A stretch of DNA of 64,000 bases, from assembly GCA_037954235.1 (NCBI GenBank), contig JBBMOA010000020.1, positions 12,763,677 to 12,827,676 on the forward strand, given 5' to 3'. The DNA comes from Aulostomus chinensis. Lineage: Eukaryota; Chordata; Actinopteri; Syngnathiformes; Aulostomidae. The notes beneath the pieces were generated by a model. The model saw nothing but the letters and a program-made list of their open reading frames with translations, was not told where the DNA came from and searched no databases. Positions 12,902 through 25,200 of this stretch are shown here, piece by piece; position 1 is the stretch's first letter, and each line of letters opens with the position of its first letter. The position numbers were made by a program, and so were the translations under genes.

Positions 12902-12979
<78 letters not shown>
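12902..12979. repeat. (GT)n microsatellite, long
   Basis: About 78 bases of nearly perfect GT dinucleotide, the first of a closely spaced pair (see 13053-13107). Confidence 0.97.
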
Positions 12980-12981
<2 letters not shown>

Positions 12982-13050
12982 GAAAGACATCTACAGAAGA
13001 AGCCAGAAACCTCTGAACTAATCCTGAACACAATGACTGCTGAATACATT

Positions 13051-13052
<2 letters not shown>

Positions 13053-13107
<55 letters not shown>
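13053..13107. repeat. (GT)n microsatellite
   Basis: About 55 bases of GT, separated from the preceding array by only about 73 bases of unique sequence. Confidence 0.97.
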
Positions 13108-13108
<1 letters not shown>

Positions 13109-13119
13109 TCAGCACCATC

Positions 13120-16100
13120 TGGTCTTTGGACCAAGAGTTTTTCTTCGAGCTAGCATTTTCCTGTCAGAAACACCTGACAAATTGAAAGCCGCAAACAGAA
13201 ATTTCACACACTTCAAATTGTTTTTTTTCTGATGAGATTTCTGACAGAGATTTCATTATCGGGAACATTCAAACCTTTTATCACCAAATGTAATTAAAAA
13301 AAACTGCATGCAGCTTAAAGATGTATAAATTAAGTCAGCTAAGAAGAAGAATATCATCATTTCAGACCATTGAAAGCTAATTCAAAGGCTGATAATGAGC
13401 ACTTTTAAATTTGTGCACTTTGTCAGCTAAATCTCTCAAGTGAAATGAAAGTGACTGGAAGTAAATTGATGAGCGACTTGTCCTTTGATATCCTATGATT
13501 TTGGATTCATTCTGTCACCAAAGTCAAAACTGCAGCTTCAGCACCACCAGCAGATAGGCTATAGTGTTAGAGAATTACTCATTGTGTCATTGCTTATTAC
13601 CTTATGTGCTTTCAACAAACAAACACAAAAAAATTATATAATTACCATTTTATCAGTGCACCAGAATGAACTCAGTGTCCGATTACATGTTCAGAAAACA
13701 CAGGAAATCCATCAAAACACAAACCACCTGGAAAGTTTGGCCGAAGAGCTTGCTGACTCTGCGTCTGCTGAAGGAGGTGATGAAGGATTTCCATTGTGAT
13801 TTAGCAATTTATGACTTGGTATTTAGCATCTAAAAAAATTTTTACTAGGTCAGCAACATACTTGTGCTCAAATATCACACTTTGGATAAGTAAATTGACT
13901 CTTGATTATCTAAAGTCACAGGACAAGACTGAACCCCACCTTTAGTCTGTGGGCAACGATTAATTTCTGCTTCAGTGGAGAATTTTTAAGAACTGATGTT
14001 TTCCGAGGATGCTCTTAAAGGAAATATGATTGATAAATCTTTACATTTGATATATAACGGCACATCTTTTAAACAATAGCTGAATTAGCCATGGAGATTT
14101 TAGGGAATTAGCATTCTTGATGAGTTTGAAACGTGTGTTTAACGCTGAAACCAGCTGCTTGTTATTATCTTGACAAGCCAAGACAAGACAAGACAATTTA
14201 AGATAAGATAAAATCAGATAAAAGCCCCCAAATGATCGTGGCCAGATTATTATTACTATATTTGCATTATCCGATATGTATTCCCTACAACAGTTTGTGT
14301 TGCCTTGAATTAGCAAGTTTTCTTTTTCCGTTGTGTTCTATGCAAAACAAATAATAAAAAATGTTTCAAGGGAACACACAAGTTTTTGGAAGTGAACGCT
14401 ACATTTTGGGGCGATACAAAAGTAACTTTGAAGGAAGCTGATATATTGTCAGGGAACACAATATGGTGTGAGCGAACTCAAAAGTTATTACAAAGTTATT
14501 ACAAAGGAATGGCATATTTTGTGAATGAACTTAAAAGTTATTGGAGGAAAACACAATATTTTGGGAGATAATACAAAAATGATTACACAGGGAAAACAAT
14601 ATATTCCAAGGTAGCTCAACACTGTGTTTTGCTGGGACTCCTTTGGGGGCTCGGTAGAAAAGTAATGCCGCACATGACATTGATAGATCTGGAAAATAAT
14701 ATTTATCTGGAAAAGATTTGACGTGATGTTGTAGTGCACAGGGGATTGAGAATAAATTAATACCAAGAGGAAACAATGTGACCGCTTCTGCCGAAATCGA
14801 TCAGCACCAATTAACATGCTGTCTTTCATTAAGTTCGAGGCCTATTTCCACTATGGTTGCAATAGACAACCAGGGGAGCTTTTCAGAGTGTAGTTCAGTT
14901 TCTCAGATTTTGTAAACCTCATATTATTGTTTCTGCTCTTATGCAAATAACAGAAATGGAATTGAATTGGTTTAGACTGCCAGGCATTTTTGGTTACTTT
15001 CCGATATTTCTCCATCGCCACTCTTTACAAGCTTCTCAGCTCTTGGCTTTTTCCTTATATTGAGGCCGCAGATATAACAGTAGCATTGAAACTTCAACGC
15101 AAATAAGGTAATTTCCTGAACTGTCACAGTGTCACAGTATCACGGTATCTTGTCACACTTAAAAAAAAAAAAAAGGTATTAAACTCTGTGTAAGATTAGA
15201 ATCAATTTTTTCATCTATCGCGCCGACGATCTTACGGTCTCACATGCCACTTGTGTGGTGTGTTTTTAGCAAATATTCTTCTCAGTTTACATAGTGCTAT
15301 TGAATTACAATGCACACCTTACATCTCACAATATACAGATATCAGATAAAACCTCCCTTTCTGTTCACCAGTCCACATGATCACTCCCTGGTACTGTAAA
15401 CAGCTAGCGTGGTGAGCGTATTTGAATAGCAAATAAGATATCTTATCCTCGTTTGCTTTTCAAATATCCAGTATGTTAGGAAAGAAAAATATTTTGGGGC
15501 TCTTTCTAAATGTGTAATTGATAATGACGATAGTAGAGGTCACAATCACCATTACAAACCTACTGGAAGACACTTTATCACTGTGCCTCATCATATCATA
15601 ACTACTATGTTAGAAATTGTGTCTCTTTAAAGGAGCGAGGCGCCTTCTCCTTGATGATGTCTCATTAGCAGCCTGTCAGCTCAACTCACAGCCCCTCCGC
15701 ACCTCCTCCCAACCCTCTCTTCTCTCTGAACTCCACCAGCAGGCTCTGGCATTTGTATAATGAATGTGGTCCATTTTCATATGCCTGCCCAATTAGGTGT
15801 GAGACACTGTGGACTGAAGGAAAAGTTTAGTTCCACTTATATGTGGAATACTCTCTGGCAAAGGAGCTGTATGGATTAAAATCGTTTAATCTCTGCAATT
15901 GTAGAGTACACGTTAAAGAAGCTGTACACTCATAAATATAGTGGTGTTTTTCCTCTACAACAGCAGTGGAATGTACAAGAAAAGTAAGACATTAAGAGGG
16001 CATTTGCATTTAAAAGAGAAAACAAATCACTTCATAAAGTACTATAACTAATTTATTTGATTTAAGGAATTTACTTGATGTGCTTATCTTTCTTGAATAC

Positions 16101-16311
16101 TCAGGATGGGCTACAGCCGTCATACATATATTGTCGACCTATTTTTTCTGTCTTGTTTAGAAAGAAGTCCTTTGATTCTTGCTATCTTGTTATGGACAGA
16201 TTTAGCAGACCTTGATGACACCAAACTTTTCAGCTCGATATGAGGATTTTAGTGTCATGAAGTTAAGATGTCAAAAACAATTTTATCAACTGTAAAAAAA
16301 AAAACAAAACC

Positions 16312-16354
<43 letters not shown>

Positions 16355-16440
16355 GTCATAAAGGACTGTAAGGACAAATCTTTTGGTGACACTGTAATGT
16401 AGAATTGCATATCATCTGCATAAGAAGAAACCTTATATAA
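13120..16440. other. Intergenic, no gene seen
   Basis: AT-rich. A diffuse tandem pattern with 'AAAAGTTATT', 'GGGAACACA' and 'ATATTTTG' modules is visible at 14360-14620. A TA/CA compound microsatellite lies at 16313-16354. The stretch 15630-15830 is less AT-rich and free of obvious repeats. Confidence 0.5.
16313..16354. repeat. (TA)n(CA)n compound microsatellite
   Basis: An alternating TA run followed directly by a CA run. Confidence 0.9.
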
Positions 16441-16461
16441 ACCTATAATCAGAGTATAGAC

Positions 16462-16964
16462 TGGTTTATACTTCTGTGTCGCGTTGATGCCGTACCCACG
16501 GCGTCGACGCAGACCCCTACGCGGACCCTACGCCGTAGCCTGACGTGCACCTCCAAAAAATCCTGACTATGTGTCGCGTCGACTCGTCGTGACTTGAACG
16601 TCAAGGACTGTGATCGGTCCGCTCAGAGAAGGTTGCCGAATGCATGAAGAGGTGGAAGAACCTCCGCAACAAATATGCGCGTCTCCGGAAGAAAATGGCC
16701 ACCAGAAATCATGTTTGTCATTCTCAAAGTTTACAGTTTGATTCATGAAAGCAAATAGTCGTTCAAAGAAAAGTGCTGGACTTTCTGTTGTAAATAGTTT
16801 TGTTTTGGAATCCGACAAGAGCCCCCCGAAACCATACAAAGACACAGCCACACCCCCTAGCGGCTTGGCGGTGAATTGCAGAGCAACGTGTTCCCTCGAC
16901 ACAGAACTTCGAATGCTCAATGACGACGTAGGGTCTATTCGCCGCGACGCAGAAGCATAAACCA
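16462..16964. mobile_element. Non-autonomous DNA transposon, PIF/Harbinger-like, with MADF-domain remnant
   Basis: Terminal inverted repeats of 22 bases match at all but two positions: left 16462-16483 (TGGTTTATACTTCTGTGTCGCG) and right 16943-16964. Subterminal sequence is CG-rich with repeated 'ACGCCGTA'/'GGCGTCGACGC' motifs. Internally, around 16636-16697 on the plus strand, a short frame reads 'MKRWKNLRNKYARLRKK', which resembles the WKNLRDKY core of MADF/Myb-like proteins encoded by Harbinger-type transposons. At about 500 bases the element lacks a transposase and is a deletion derivative. The element ends are clear; the superfamily is inferred. Confidence 0.68.
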
Positions 16965-16999
16965 AGCTTAAGGGGCAGCATGTTGGTAATCAAAAGAAG

Positions 17000-18260
17000 A
17001 GGCTCCAGAATAGAACCTTGAGGAACATCGCATGACTTTTGGTGAGCTCAGATCCATAATTGCCAAATAGCTAATCATAGACCTTAGCAAAGAAAATCCA
17101 AACCAGTTTTCCAGTGTTTTGAGCGGTATCTTATAGTTAACAGTGTCAAATGAGGCACTGAGACTGAGTAATGTCAAAACATCCCTGCACAAATAAGGGT
17201 TGTTTAAAACTGTAGTTTAAAAGTGTAGTTTTAGTGTTGTGGTTAAAATCCAGACTGAAAAGCAATGGAGAAAGTGTTTTGTACCAAGAATGTGGTAAGC
17301 TGCAGAAAAACAACCTTTTCATTGAACTACCTAAAACAGGTCAGTTTGACTTAGGGCTGTATCTATTTATTACTGAAGTGTCCAGGGAACCTAGAGAGAG
17401 GCTTGAGAAACATTTATTGATTATCTGTGGTACATCTGGTGCTATGCAGTCAGAACATGCTTAAAAAAAGGCTGCAGGCAAAGTGTCAATAGAGAGGTAG
17501 AAGTCCTGAGGTGCTGAACATATTTGTTTTTTGAGATAAGAAAGAACAAATGGTCCAAACTTGCTCAATAAAGATTTTGATTTATGAAAAATGACCTACA
17601 TGTGTAATTGCATTGTAGTTGTCCAGTTAATAACCATATTTCACATATTTTGACACCATTTAAATAATTTTCACATAACTACATAATTTTCCCAACTACA
17701 TGGTTTCAAAGTAGTCTCAGCAGATGTTTTAGATATTGGTCTCTTGGTAAGATTTTGGAAAAAAAAAGAATCAAAGCGAGACAGTGATACCATGGGGATT
17801 TTGTTTATTTGACAAATGGGTATAACACTCTCCAACAAGATGCTGTCAGACTTGTTTCTGAGCAAACAGATATCAAAAAAATTTCCTATGACTCACAGCC
17901 CATGCTAGTTCTGTTCCAAAAATTATCTTTATAGGCAATCTGCAAAGTGAATGAATTGACCCAGGAAACTGCAACCAGAAAACTGTCAAAATCTGTCAGT
18001 TCTTATTCTGGTTTACAGAATATTAATTAGAGAAAATTCATTGGCATACATGGGAGTCAGGGAACAGTGTATCAGCATGAATTTCAAACGGACAGCAACA
18101 ACTCTGACATCAGCAGATACTGTAGTTTTTGCTAATCCCCATGATAAACAGGGACTGAATGGTGCATCATAGTGCACTTCCACTGCAGTGTGGGGGAAGC
18201 TTGTAGATAAGATTCTATCGGTGAGATGAACTGCAGAGCACACTGTTTCCTGTGTCACTG
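17000..18260. other. Intergenic, no gene seen
   Basis: No supportable gene. The frames at 16968-17192 (-) and 17234-17464 (+) have a faint look of decayed reverse-transcriptase sequence (for example 'FDTVNYKIPLKTLENWFG' on the minus strand). This suggests a very old non-LTR retrotransposon remnant around 17000-17470, but I could not delimit it. Confidence 0.4.
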
Positions 18261-18271
18261 CTGTGCACTAT

Positions 18272-18274
<3 letters not shown>

Positions 18275-18323
<49 letters not shown>

Positions 18324-18398
18324 GAGAGAGTGTGGACGCACTCATTACAATAACATATTTTGGTGATGTTCTTATCATGTATTTTATTGGACCCCATA

Positions 18399-18442
<44 letters not shown>

Positions 18443-18443
18443 C

Positions 18444-18488
<45 letters not shown>

Positions 18489-18489
18489 A
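18275..18489. repeat. Microsatellite cluster (GA)n - (CAA)n - (CAT)n
   Basis: (GA)n occupies about 18275-18330, (AAC)n about 18403-18442 and (ATC)n about 18444-18489; the last two are directly adjacent. Frames through them encode only homopolymers (Gln, Ser, Asn, His, Asp, Cys by frame), so they are not genes. Confidence 0.95.
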
Positions 18490-19039
18490 ATAGTTCATTA
18501 ATAGTTCATTATAATTACCAGCTTGTGGGGATTCATGTATTCATTGGAGTTTCTCTGTCAGCAGGATCACACTAAATTCATAGTGATATCTGATGACCAG
18601 AGGAAGTGACTTTTTTTTTTTTTTTTTAGCATATTGATAGTTGTACTAGTAGAAGGTTAAACAGCTCCATCTCAAATGTAGTCAAAGAACTTGATGATAG
18701 GTGGACAGTTTCACCATAGAACTTGAAATTGTTGTCACTTGAGTGCACATGTTTAGATTTTTTTTTCCAGGCTTCACGTATTTGACGAGATTCCTGACCT
18801 CAGGACGTCTGTAAGCTGAATGTCAAGCATCGTGCCGCCTCATTGTAACAAGAACCTGATGAAACAAACATCATTTGATTTAGGCGGAAATTACAGTGTG
18901 TTGTCTTCACATGATGTACAGTAACATATTATATAAGAATTCTGTGTTAAGTGGTGCCACTTAGTGGACACAGGAAATGATATTTGCACCAGACTATATG
19001 CAAACTTGCTACTGAATGCAAAATCAGAATATGATCAGG

Positions 19040-19420
19040 GGTGGCACGGTGGTGCAGTGGTCAGCACTGTCGCCTCACAGAAAGATGGTTCCGGGTTCGA
19101 GTTCCGGCTCCAGCACAGGATCTTTCTGTGTGGAGTCTGCATGTTCTCCCTGTTCCTGTGTGGGTTCTCTCTGGTACTCCAGCTTCCTCCCACGGTCCAA
19201 AGACATCAAGAGGGGACGAGGCTGATTGATACTCTAAATTGACTGTAGGTGTGACTGTGAGTGTGAATGGTTGTCTGTCTCTATGTGTTGGTCCTGTGAT
19301 GGACTGGTGACCTGTCCAGGGTGAACCCCACCTCTCCCGAAGGCTGCTGGGATAGGCTCCAACCCCCCATGACCCTTAACAGGATAAGCAGTAGAAAATG
19401 AATGGATGGATGGATGGATG
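19040..19420 (+). mobile_element. SINE-like retroposon, full-length copy
   Basis: Begins 'GGTGGCACGGTGGTGCAGTGG' (19040 on) and has a B-box-like GGTTCGAGTTCC at about 19094-19105. It ends in 'AGGATAAGCAGTAGAAAATG' plus an (ATGG)n tail. Imperfect target-site duplications flank it: GAATATGATCAGG (19027-19039) and GAATTTGGTCAGG (19421-19433), 11 of 13 matching. The layout, with tRNA-like promoter boxes at the 5' end and a LINE-like 3' tail, is that of a SINE. The same sequence type is common in teleosts. Frames inside it are not genes. Confidence 0.75.
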
Positions 19421-19439
19421 GAATTTGGTCAGGTTTTAC

Positions 19440-22200
19440 TTCCTACTCGCTCTACGGAACACATTCCAGTGTACGCAGAGGTGTTGGGGCCATTCATCGC
19501 TGCTTGAAGCTTTAATTAGGTACCAAGAGCTTAAGTGCCGGTAGCTAAAAGTTTGCCTTGGTGGAGGTGTGTACTCTCCGAGTACCTGCTAGATTGTTAT
19601 GTTCTTATTATCCTAAATAATAACATCTAACAAGTACTAAAGCAGCCTGTTTGCATTCTATAAAGGTGCATTTTAGGATATTAGGATACTATTTACGTTC
19701 ATCCGTTCCCTTGAGCAATGATGTGCCTGCATCCTCCAGGGGTGTTGGACCTATTCACTTCATAACCTTCACAGACTGGAATTGCAGTGTACCTGGACAG
19801 TGCAAACAAGCAAATACCTGGTTACATTGTGCACCAAGAGCGACCGAAGTAATCGTCTCTTATTTCATTGTACAGTGTTTGTCCATTGTAGGATCAATTA
19901 CATATTCTGTTTGCGCATTCATCTCAAGTATCTGACAAAATGTAGATTCTAAGATTTAATATATACCTATCGTATACAAAACAACAGCCTTCCTACTTGT
20001 TATATGTGTCTACCCTTTTCAAGAAAGAAATGGGGCAGTTTACGAGGAGAGGAACCAATCATTCAATCTAAAAATATAGACTCAGCTAGAAAGAGGTCCT
20101 CCTCCCATTCTCTCTGCAGTGGCACAGAAGAAGCAGGTCCATCACATAATAAACAAGGCTTGATCGTTATCCAAGCAGTGAGAGGCCATTCATGCTCAAC
20201 CTGCACTGCAGGCTTGCTGTGTAGCTGTGGTGAGCCAAGCATCTTGTCATGTAATTGGTTTGTTTGACTGTGGGGAGAACTTAAAAGGAGGTGGATGATT
20301 GGTAAAAAAGAAATGAGATGTTTTACATATTCCTGCATAAACTCCCATTCCACAAAAACCGACTGCCATTTCCACAAGTCCACTGAATAAATTTAGATCA
20401 AAGCTTTAATTTTATAGAGCAACCATGACATTTGGGTCATTGAGTCCCAAGGTGAGACAGAGACCTAGAAAAGTTGGTGTTTTGGGGAGAGAATGGCCCT
20501 CTCAAAAAACACCATTTTAAGACTGATGCTGCTTTAATAGTTGGCCCGATCTCATCTTGGCTGCCCAATAAAGCACAAATGTGTCAATAGTGGTTATTTC
20601 AGGGAGCTGCCTGAAGGATGGCACCCCCTATACTTGGTAAAGTAGAACTGACATTTTTTTGAGCAGCAGCCAAGGGGTTTAATTCATTAGGCAGACCCAC
20701 TGTAATGAGCCAGCACAGACAAAGCACCCAGTTTCCAGTGTGTCCTCTTTCTCCTGGGAGCTGTGATCATAATCACAGTGCAGTTTGTTGCCTGGTTTCA
20801 TGCTGACTCATAATCACACAGGCCACAGCCCCCCGTCCCCTTTTCTTTTCTCACCTCTCTCCCTTTGGATTCTGGAAAGTGAAAGCATAATCTCTGCTAC
20901 AGGATGATATCACTTGAGACAAGTGTGATTTGTTTTATTCCACCAGCGTATAATTAGGATGACTGAGCTGCCTCTTCTTGCTTTTTAATTCTTCACGAGA
21001 GCTCTTGACAGCACGCCATGTTGGTCCCATGTCTCTACAAGCCTGTTTTCACGGTCAATGGCTCAAAGATGAGCAACTCCCAGTTTAAGAGTGACATGGG
21101 ATAAATTGTGGTTGCTCATTTCCCACACGTTTCCCAGACAGAACTGCGAGACGCACATTACAGTGATAAGCGGATGCCATGCTAGAGCTTTGACGCATAA
21201 TGTAAACAAATCCCACTGACGGGCCCTTGTGTATTGCACAAGAATAAACAGAACAAGTTATCTGCCCAGTTACCTTTTTTTTTTTTTAATGTTTAATCTG
21301 GTGCCCATCCATGAGTACTAAACAACACTGCCATGTATTCCACCCATTTGTTTGCAACTAATGATGCACTCACTGGTCACTTTATTGATAATTTTATCTC
21401 TCAAGAAAACTGTTTTCTGTTTTTTTCATGAGCATTTGTATTTTCATGATAATAAAACTGCTGCTAATACGGCTACACAGTGGATGTTTCTTTTATTAAA
21501 GTGAAGCTTGCCACCAAGACACATTTATGATGAATATTCTTTTATATCCTAATACATGGAAATTATTCTATTTATTTTTGACATAATAAATACTATCTCT
21601 AGGACTATAGCAGATACTACTACTACTACTACTACTAATAATAATAATAATAACAATAATAATAATAATGATAATAATGGTATCTGTATTAAACATATAA
21701 TACAAATTTGCAGCTCAAAATTGCTCAAAAGAGAGACAAAATTAAAAACATGTTATGAGAACATTTAATTAACATTGACATAGTGTCTGCAAAACAATAC
21801 AGACATATTATATGCTATGAAATAGATACAATTATTTAAACTCCTCTTCCTTCTACTTCCTATATTTTTATTACGTCAAAATCTATTCTCTTACCCCATT
21901 GGCCAGAATACGATACGACACAGCTCTGATTTGCTGTTGCGGAGAGTTGAAAGGTTAGCTTGTCCTGTAGCCGTCTAGCTTGAACCTGGGCTGGTTTTGG
22001 TAAATATTTGTCTCCTGCTTGTACTCTTATGTTAATGTAACACTATATTATATATTTACTGCACACATAGGCACTGTTGCTAATGTGCTCGCCCATTTTG
22101 AAGATATTACGGTATGTCTTGAGTTGCAACGTCCTTGATATGTAAGCTAAACTTACTTAGCTTGAGGTAGCTCACTAGCTCACGTATCAGCAAGTGCTCT
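19440..22200. other. Intergenic, no gene seen
   Basis: Mostly unique non-coding sequence. The stretch 20690-20830, with AP-1-like TGACTCAT and a palindromic TGTGATCATAATCACA, is a candidate regulatory element. A (ACT)n(AAT)n compound microsatellite lies at 21618-21677. Confidence 0.45.
21618..21677. repeat. (ACT)n(AAT)n compound microsatellite
   Basis: About six ACT units followed by interrupted AAT units. Confidence 0.92.
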
Positions 22201-22277
22201 GTAAATATCTTAGCGTTATGTATCAAAAGCTGACTTTATAGGAGCACCCAGCGGAGGGATTAATTTTTGTCGGTCCA
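21890..22277 (+). promoter_or_regulatory. rtn4ip1: Probable promoter and 5' UTR of RTN4IP1
   Basis: No TATA box is placed convincingly. The ATG at 22278 opens the frame carrying the mitochondrial presequence. An in-frame ATG at 22359 would drop most of the presequence, so the upstream start is preferred. Promoter location is inferred only from proximity. Confidence 0.35.
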
Positions 22278-25200
22278 ATGGCTTCAACCAGACTCTTGCA
22301 CTTGTGCACCAGAAAAGCAGCAAGCACGACCAAAACTATAGTCAGGGCAGGGTGTCGTGTTTGCATGAGGAGACATGTCTGCAGTTCACCTTCAAGGCTT
22401 CAGGGCTACATGTCAGCCTGGGTCCTCGATCAGTATGGTACTAACGGAGTGTTAAGATATACGGAAGAAATCACCGTTCCCACCATCAGGTCTCCCACCG
22501 AATTGCTGATAAAGGTTTATGCGGCTAGTCTCAACCCTCTCGATGTGTCAATGAGGGGTAAGTCATATGAATTCAATAATTCAATACGCTCAGGGATTTG
22601 TAGGTGAGCTCTTAACCGAGTTCTTTGATTCCAGGCGGCTATGGTGTTAAACTGCTTAAGCTAAGAAGGGATCCATCGTCAATGATGGACAACGGAAGTG
22701 AATTTCCTCTGATCCTGGGTCGAGACGTGTCTGGTGTTGTGGTGGATTGTGGACCAGAGGTGACTCACTTTACTCCAGGAGATGAGGTGAGGGCTGCACT
22801 GCAAAACCTCTGCTTGTAGCCTCTAACTGATGCCAGGTCTGGGCACTTATATTGATTATCAGAAATGCTCTATGACTTTGGACTATCCAAGATAGAGAAT
22901 ATAGCAGCTATTTTTTTTCCAGTGAGCACATTTTTTTACATTGGGTTTGATTGTTTTTGCTAAAAAAGGATTATGATTTCAATTGTTGTATGATAAGGAT
23001 TTGTAATTGTTTGACTTGTTATTAAAGAATAACTTTAAATCCAAAGTACCTAGGGACCCCCAGATTTTCTGTAATATTCATGAAAAAAAAAACATTATTA
23101 CATACTCACTGGCATGCAACATTGCCTTCAAGTTATTTTTGTTGTTTAAACATTCATATAGTCACACCTGGAAGTTGCCCAGTACAACTACAGCCTGATC
23201 TGCTGCTGCACTGAAGTTCCTCAGGGTCAGGGTTTCGGTAGTCAGGGTATGGGTGTTGCTGGAGGTCACCTCATTGGTGGTGGTGGTGAGGCTGGGCTAG
23301 CACTTCTTCATCACTAACCCTTCCCAGATTTATCCTGCCTGTTCTTAGGGGACTGAACTTAACCCTTTGTTTATGAGCTTGCTTCTTGAGAGGTCACTTA
23401 CGACTTTTTTCCCTTGTGAAGAGGAGGACAATGTTACCTTTTCAGACTTGAATACTGACAAATGGAAGGGCGGCACAATGATGCAGCACCTCAGAGCAAG
23501 AAGGTTAAGGGTTCAAACCCACAGTGCCTGCTTGCTGAGTCCTTTCTATGCACTATTTGTATGTTCTACCTGTTCCTGCACAGATTGTTTGGTTCTGGTC
23601 TGGCTTCCTCCCATAGACCATAAACATTCAAGTCAGTTTGTTTGGAGAAAATCCTGATAGGTTATTAACTACTTTATTTATATAAATTTGGAGACTGTAT
23701 TTCTTTCTTTTTGCTTTGTCCTCATATGAATATGACTCACGATGATTTCAAAGTTGCACTGCTCTTTGTCTTACATTCCTACATTAGTGTCTTTGTACAG
23801 GGAAGAATGTAATTACTCACTTCTTACGATGTAATTAGAAGGTACTACTTAGAGATTGAATGTGACACAATTATGCACCAATACAGACTTTTACTTTGTG
23901 GTTAACCTGTATCATCTGCATAAATATGTATCCATAGACAACAAGCAGCGGGAATGGATAAGAGCGGCCTAAACCGGAGCAAGAACTAAATAACTGATTA
24001 CAAATATTGAAAGAGAAAGCGTAGGTGGTTAAATGCCATCGTGTACCGCATGTCATTTGTGTTTCAGGTGTGGGCAGCTGTTCCCCCGTGGAAACAAGGC
24101 AGTCTGGCTGAATTTGTCACTTTAACAGAGTATGAGGTGAGGCTGCCATCTGCAGAGCTGCATGATTGCATTTTATTTTCATCATTTGACTGATCAACTG
24201 TCAGACTGTTAATATTTTACATCCATACGCTTTTTCCACGTAAGACCGGCGGGGTGTTTTCAGACCAAAGGGAAGACTGATAGAGCCTTGAATTGTACAA
24301 ATGTCCCTGAGCTAATGTGAGGATTAAGTGCATAAAGCTATGTGTTTTTTCCATGTAAGAATGAAATAGGTTCAGGTGTGTTGGATTACTGGTTGTAGAC
24401 ACACAAACATCCTGGTATTTTCTTTCAGGATAGAGTGCCACAAGGAGGAGTCATAGGCCAACCTGGAAGTTAGCACCTCTATAGGTTCTCTCAACCAAAA
24501 ATCAGTGGAACCAAATTTCTCCCTATTTCGCAATTTTGGATTGGCAAAAATAGGGACTTGTCTAGTGACTCAATCTGAAATGAACATCACTTTTATGACG
24601 TTTCAATAGAGATACACTGATTGCATTTTTCTTGGCTGATTAACAATTTTTTTGTTAGTGAAATCTGCTGTTACTGATTTTCGTCAATTCCAATTTTCTA
24701 AGAACTACACATGACATAATATAAAAAAAAACATAAAAATCAACTCTTCATTGTAAATTTTTATTTGCATAATTACAGAAAATATTGTTGTTGCCTTTTT
24801 TCCAAATTGGTTACTGGAGCTTTTTTGTCAACTTCAGCAACTCTAAAGAAATAGATAAGGGAAGTGCTCTCTCACTGGAAAGAGGGACAAATAAAATCCC
24901 ACTGATAACGAGTGCCTGTACATCCAGCTGTGTCTAACGTATCTTTTACCTGTGGAACAAAAGCAGTTGACTGCAGCAGCCAATGATGGACAGGAGAGAC
25001 CGCAGGCTTGTTTTTGGCTCTGAGCTCTGCCTGCTATCCTTAGCCACTTTGTCTTTGTTAGCCTCCTCAAACTGGGCAGCTCGACAGGGTGATGGAGTTT
25101 GAAGTGTCTGACGAGGTTGGTGGTTCAGGGCATTTTCTTTGTGGCTTCTCCACAGAATATTTTGACCTTGGAACTTTTAAAAACTGCGAGCGTGACCCTT

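Noticed and set aside
12774..13185. His-Thr or Cys-Val repeat proteins over the GT arrays
   Set aside because: Dinucleotide-repeat artefacts with no splice context.
16567..16965. 132-residue minus-strand frame
   Set aside because: It lies inside the inverted-repeat element and ends at its terminal repeat. It has no resemblance to transposase.
18215..18575. Poly-Gln/Ser/Asn/His/Asp frames
   Set aside because: Translations of CAA and CAT microsatellites in all frames.
19094..19105. tRNA-like B box as a real tRNA gene
   Set aside because: No cloverleaf could be drawn around it. It belongs to the retroposon's internal promoter remnant.
19016..19242. Three overlapping frames of 62-92 residues
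   Set aside because: Lie within the SINE-like retroposon; near-identical sequence recurs at 40338-40661.
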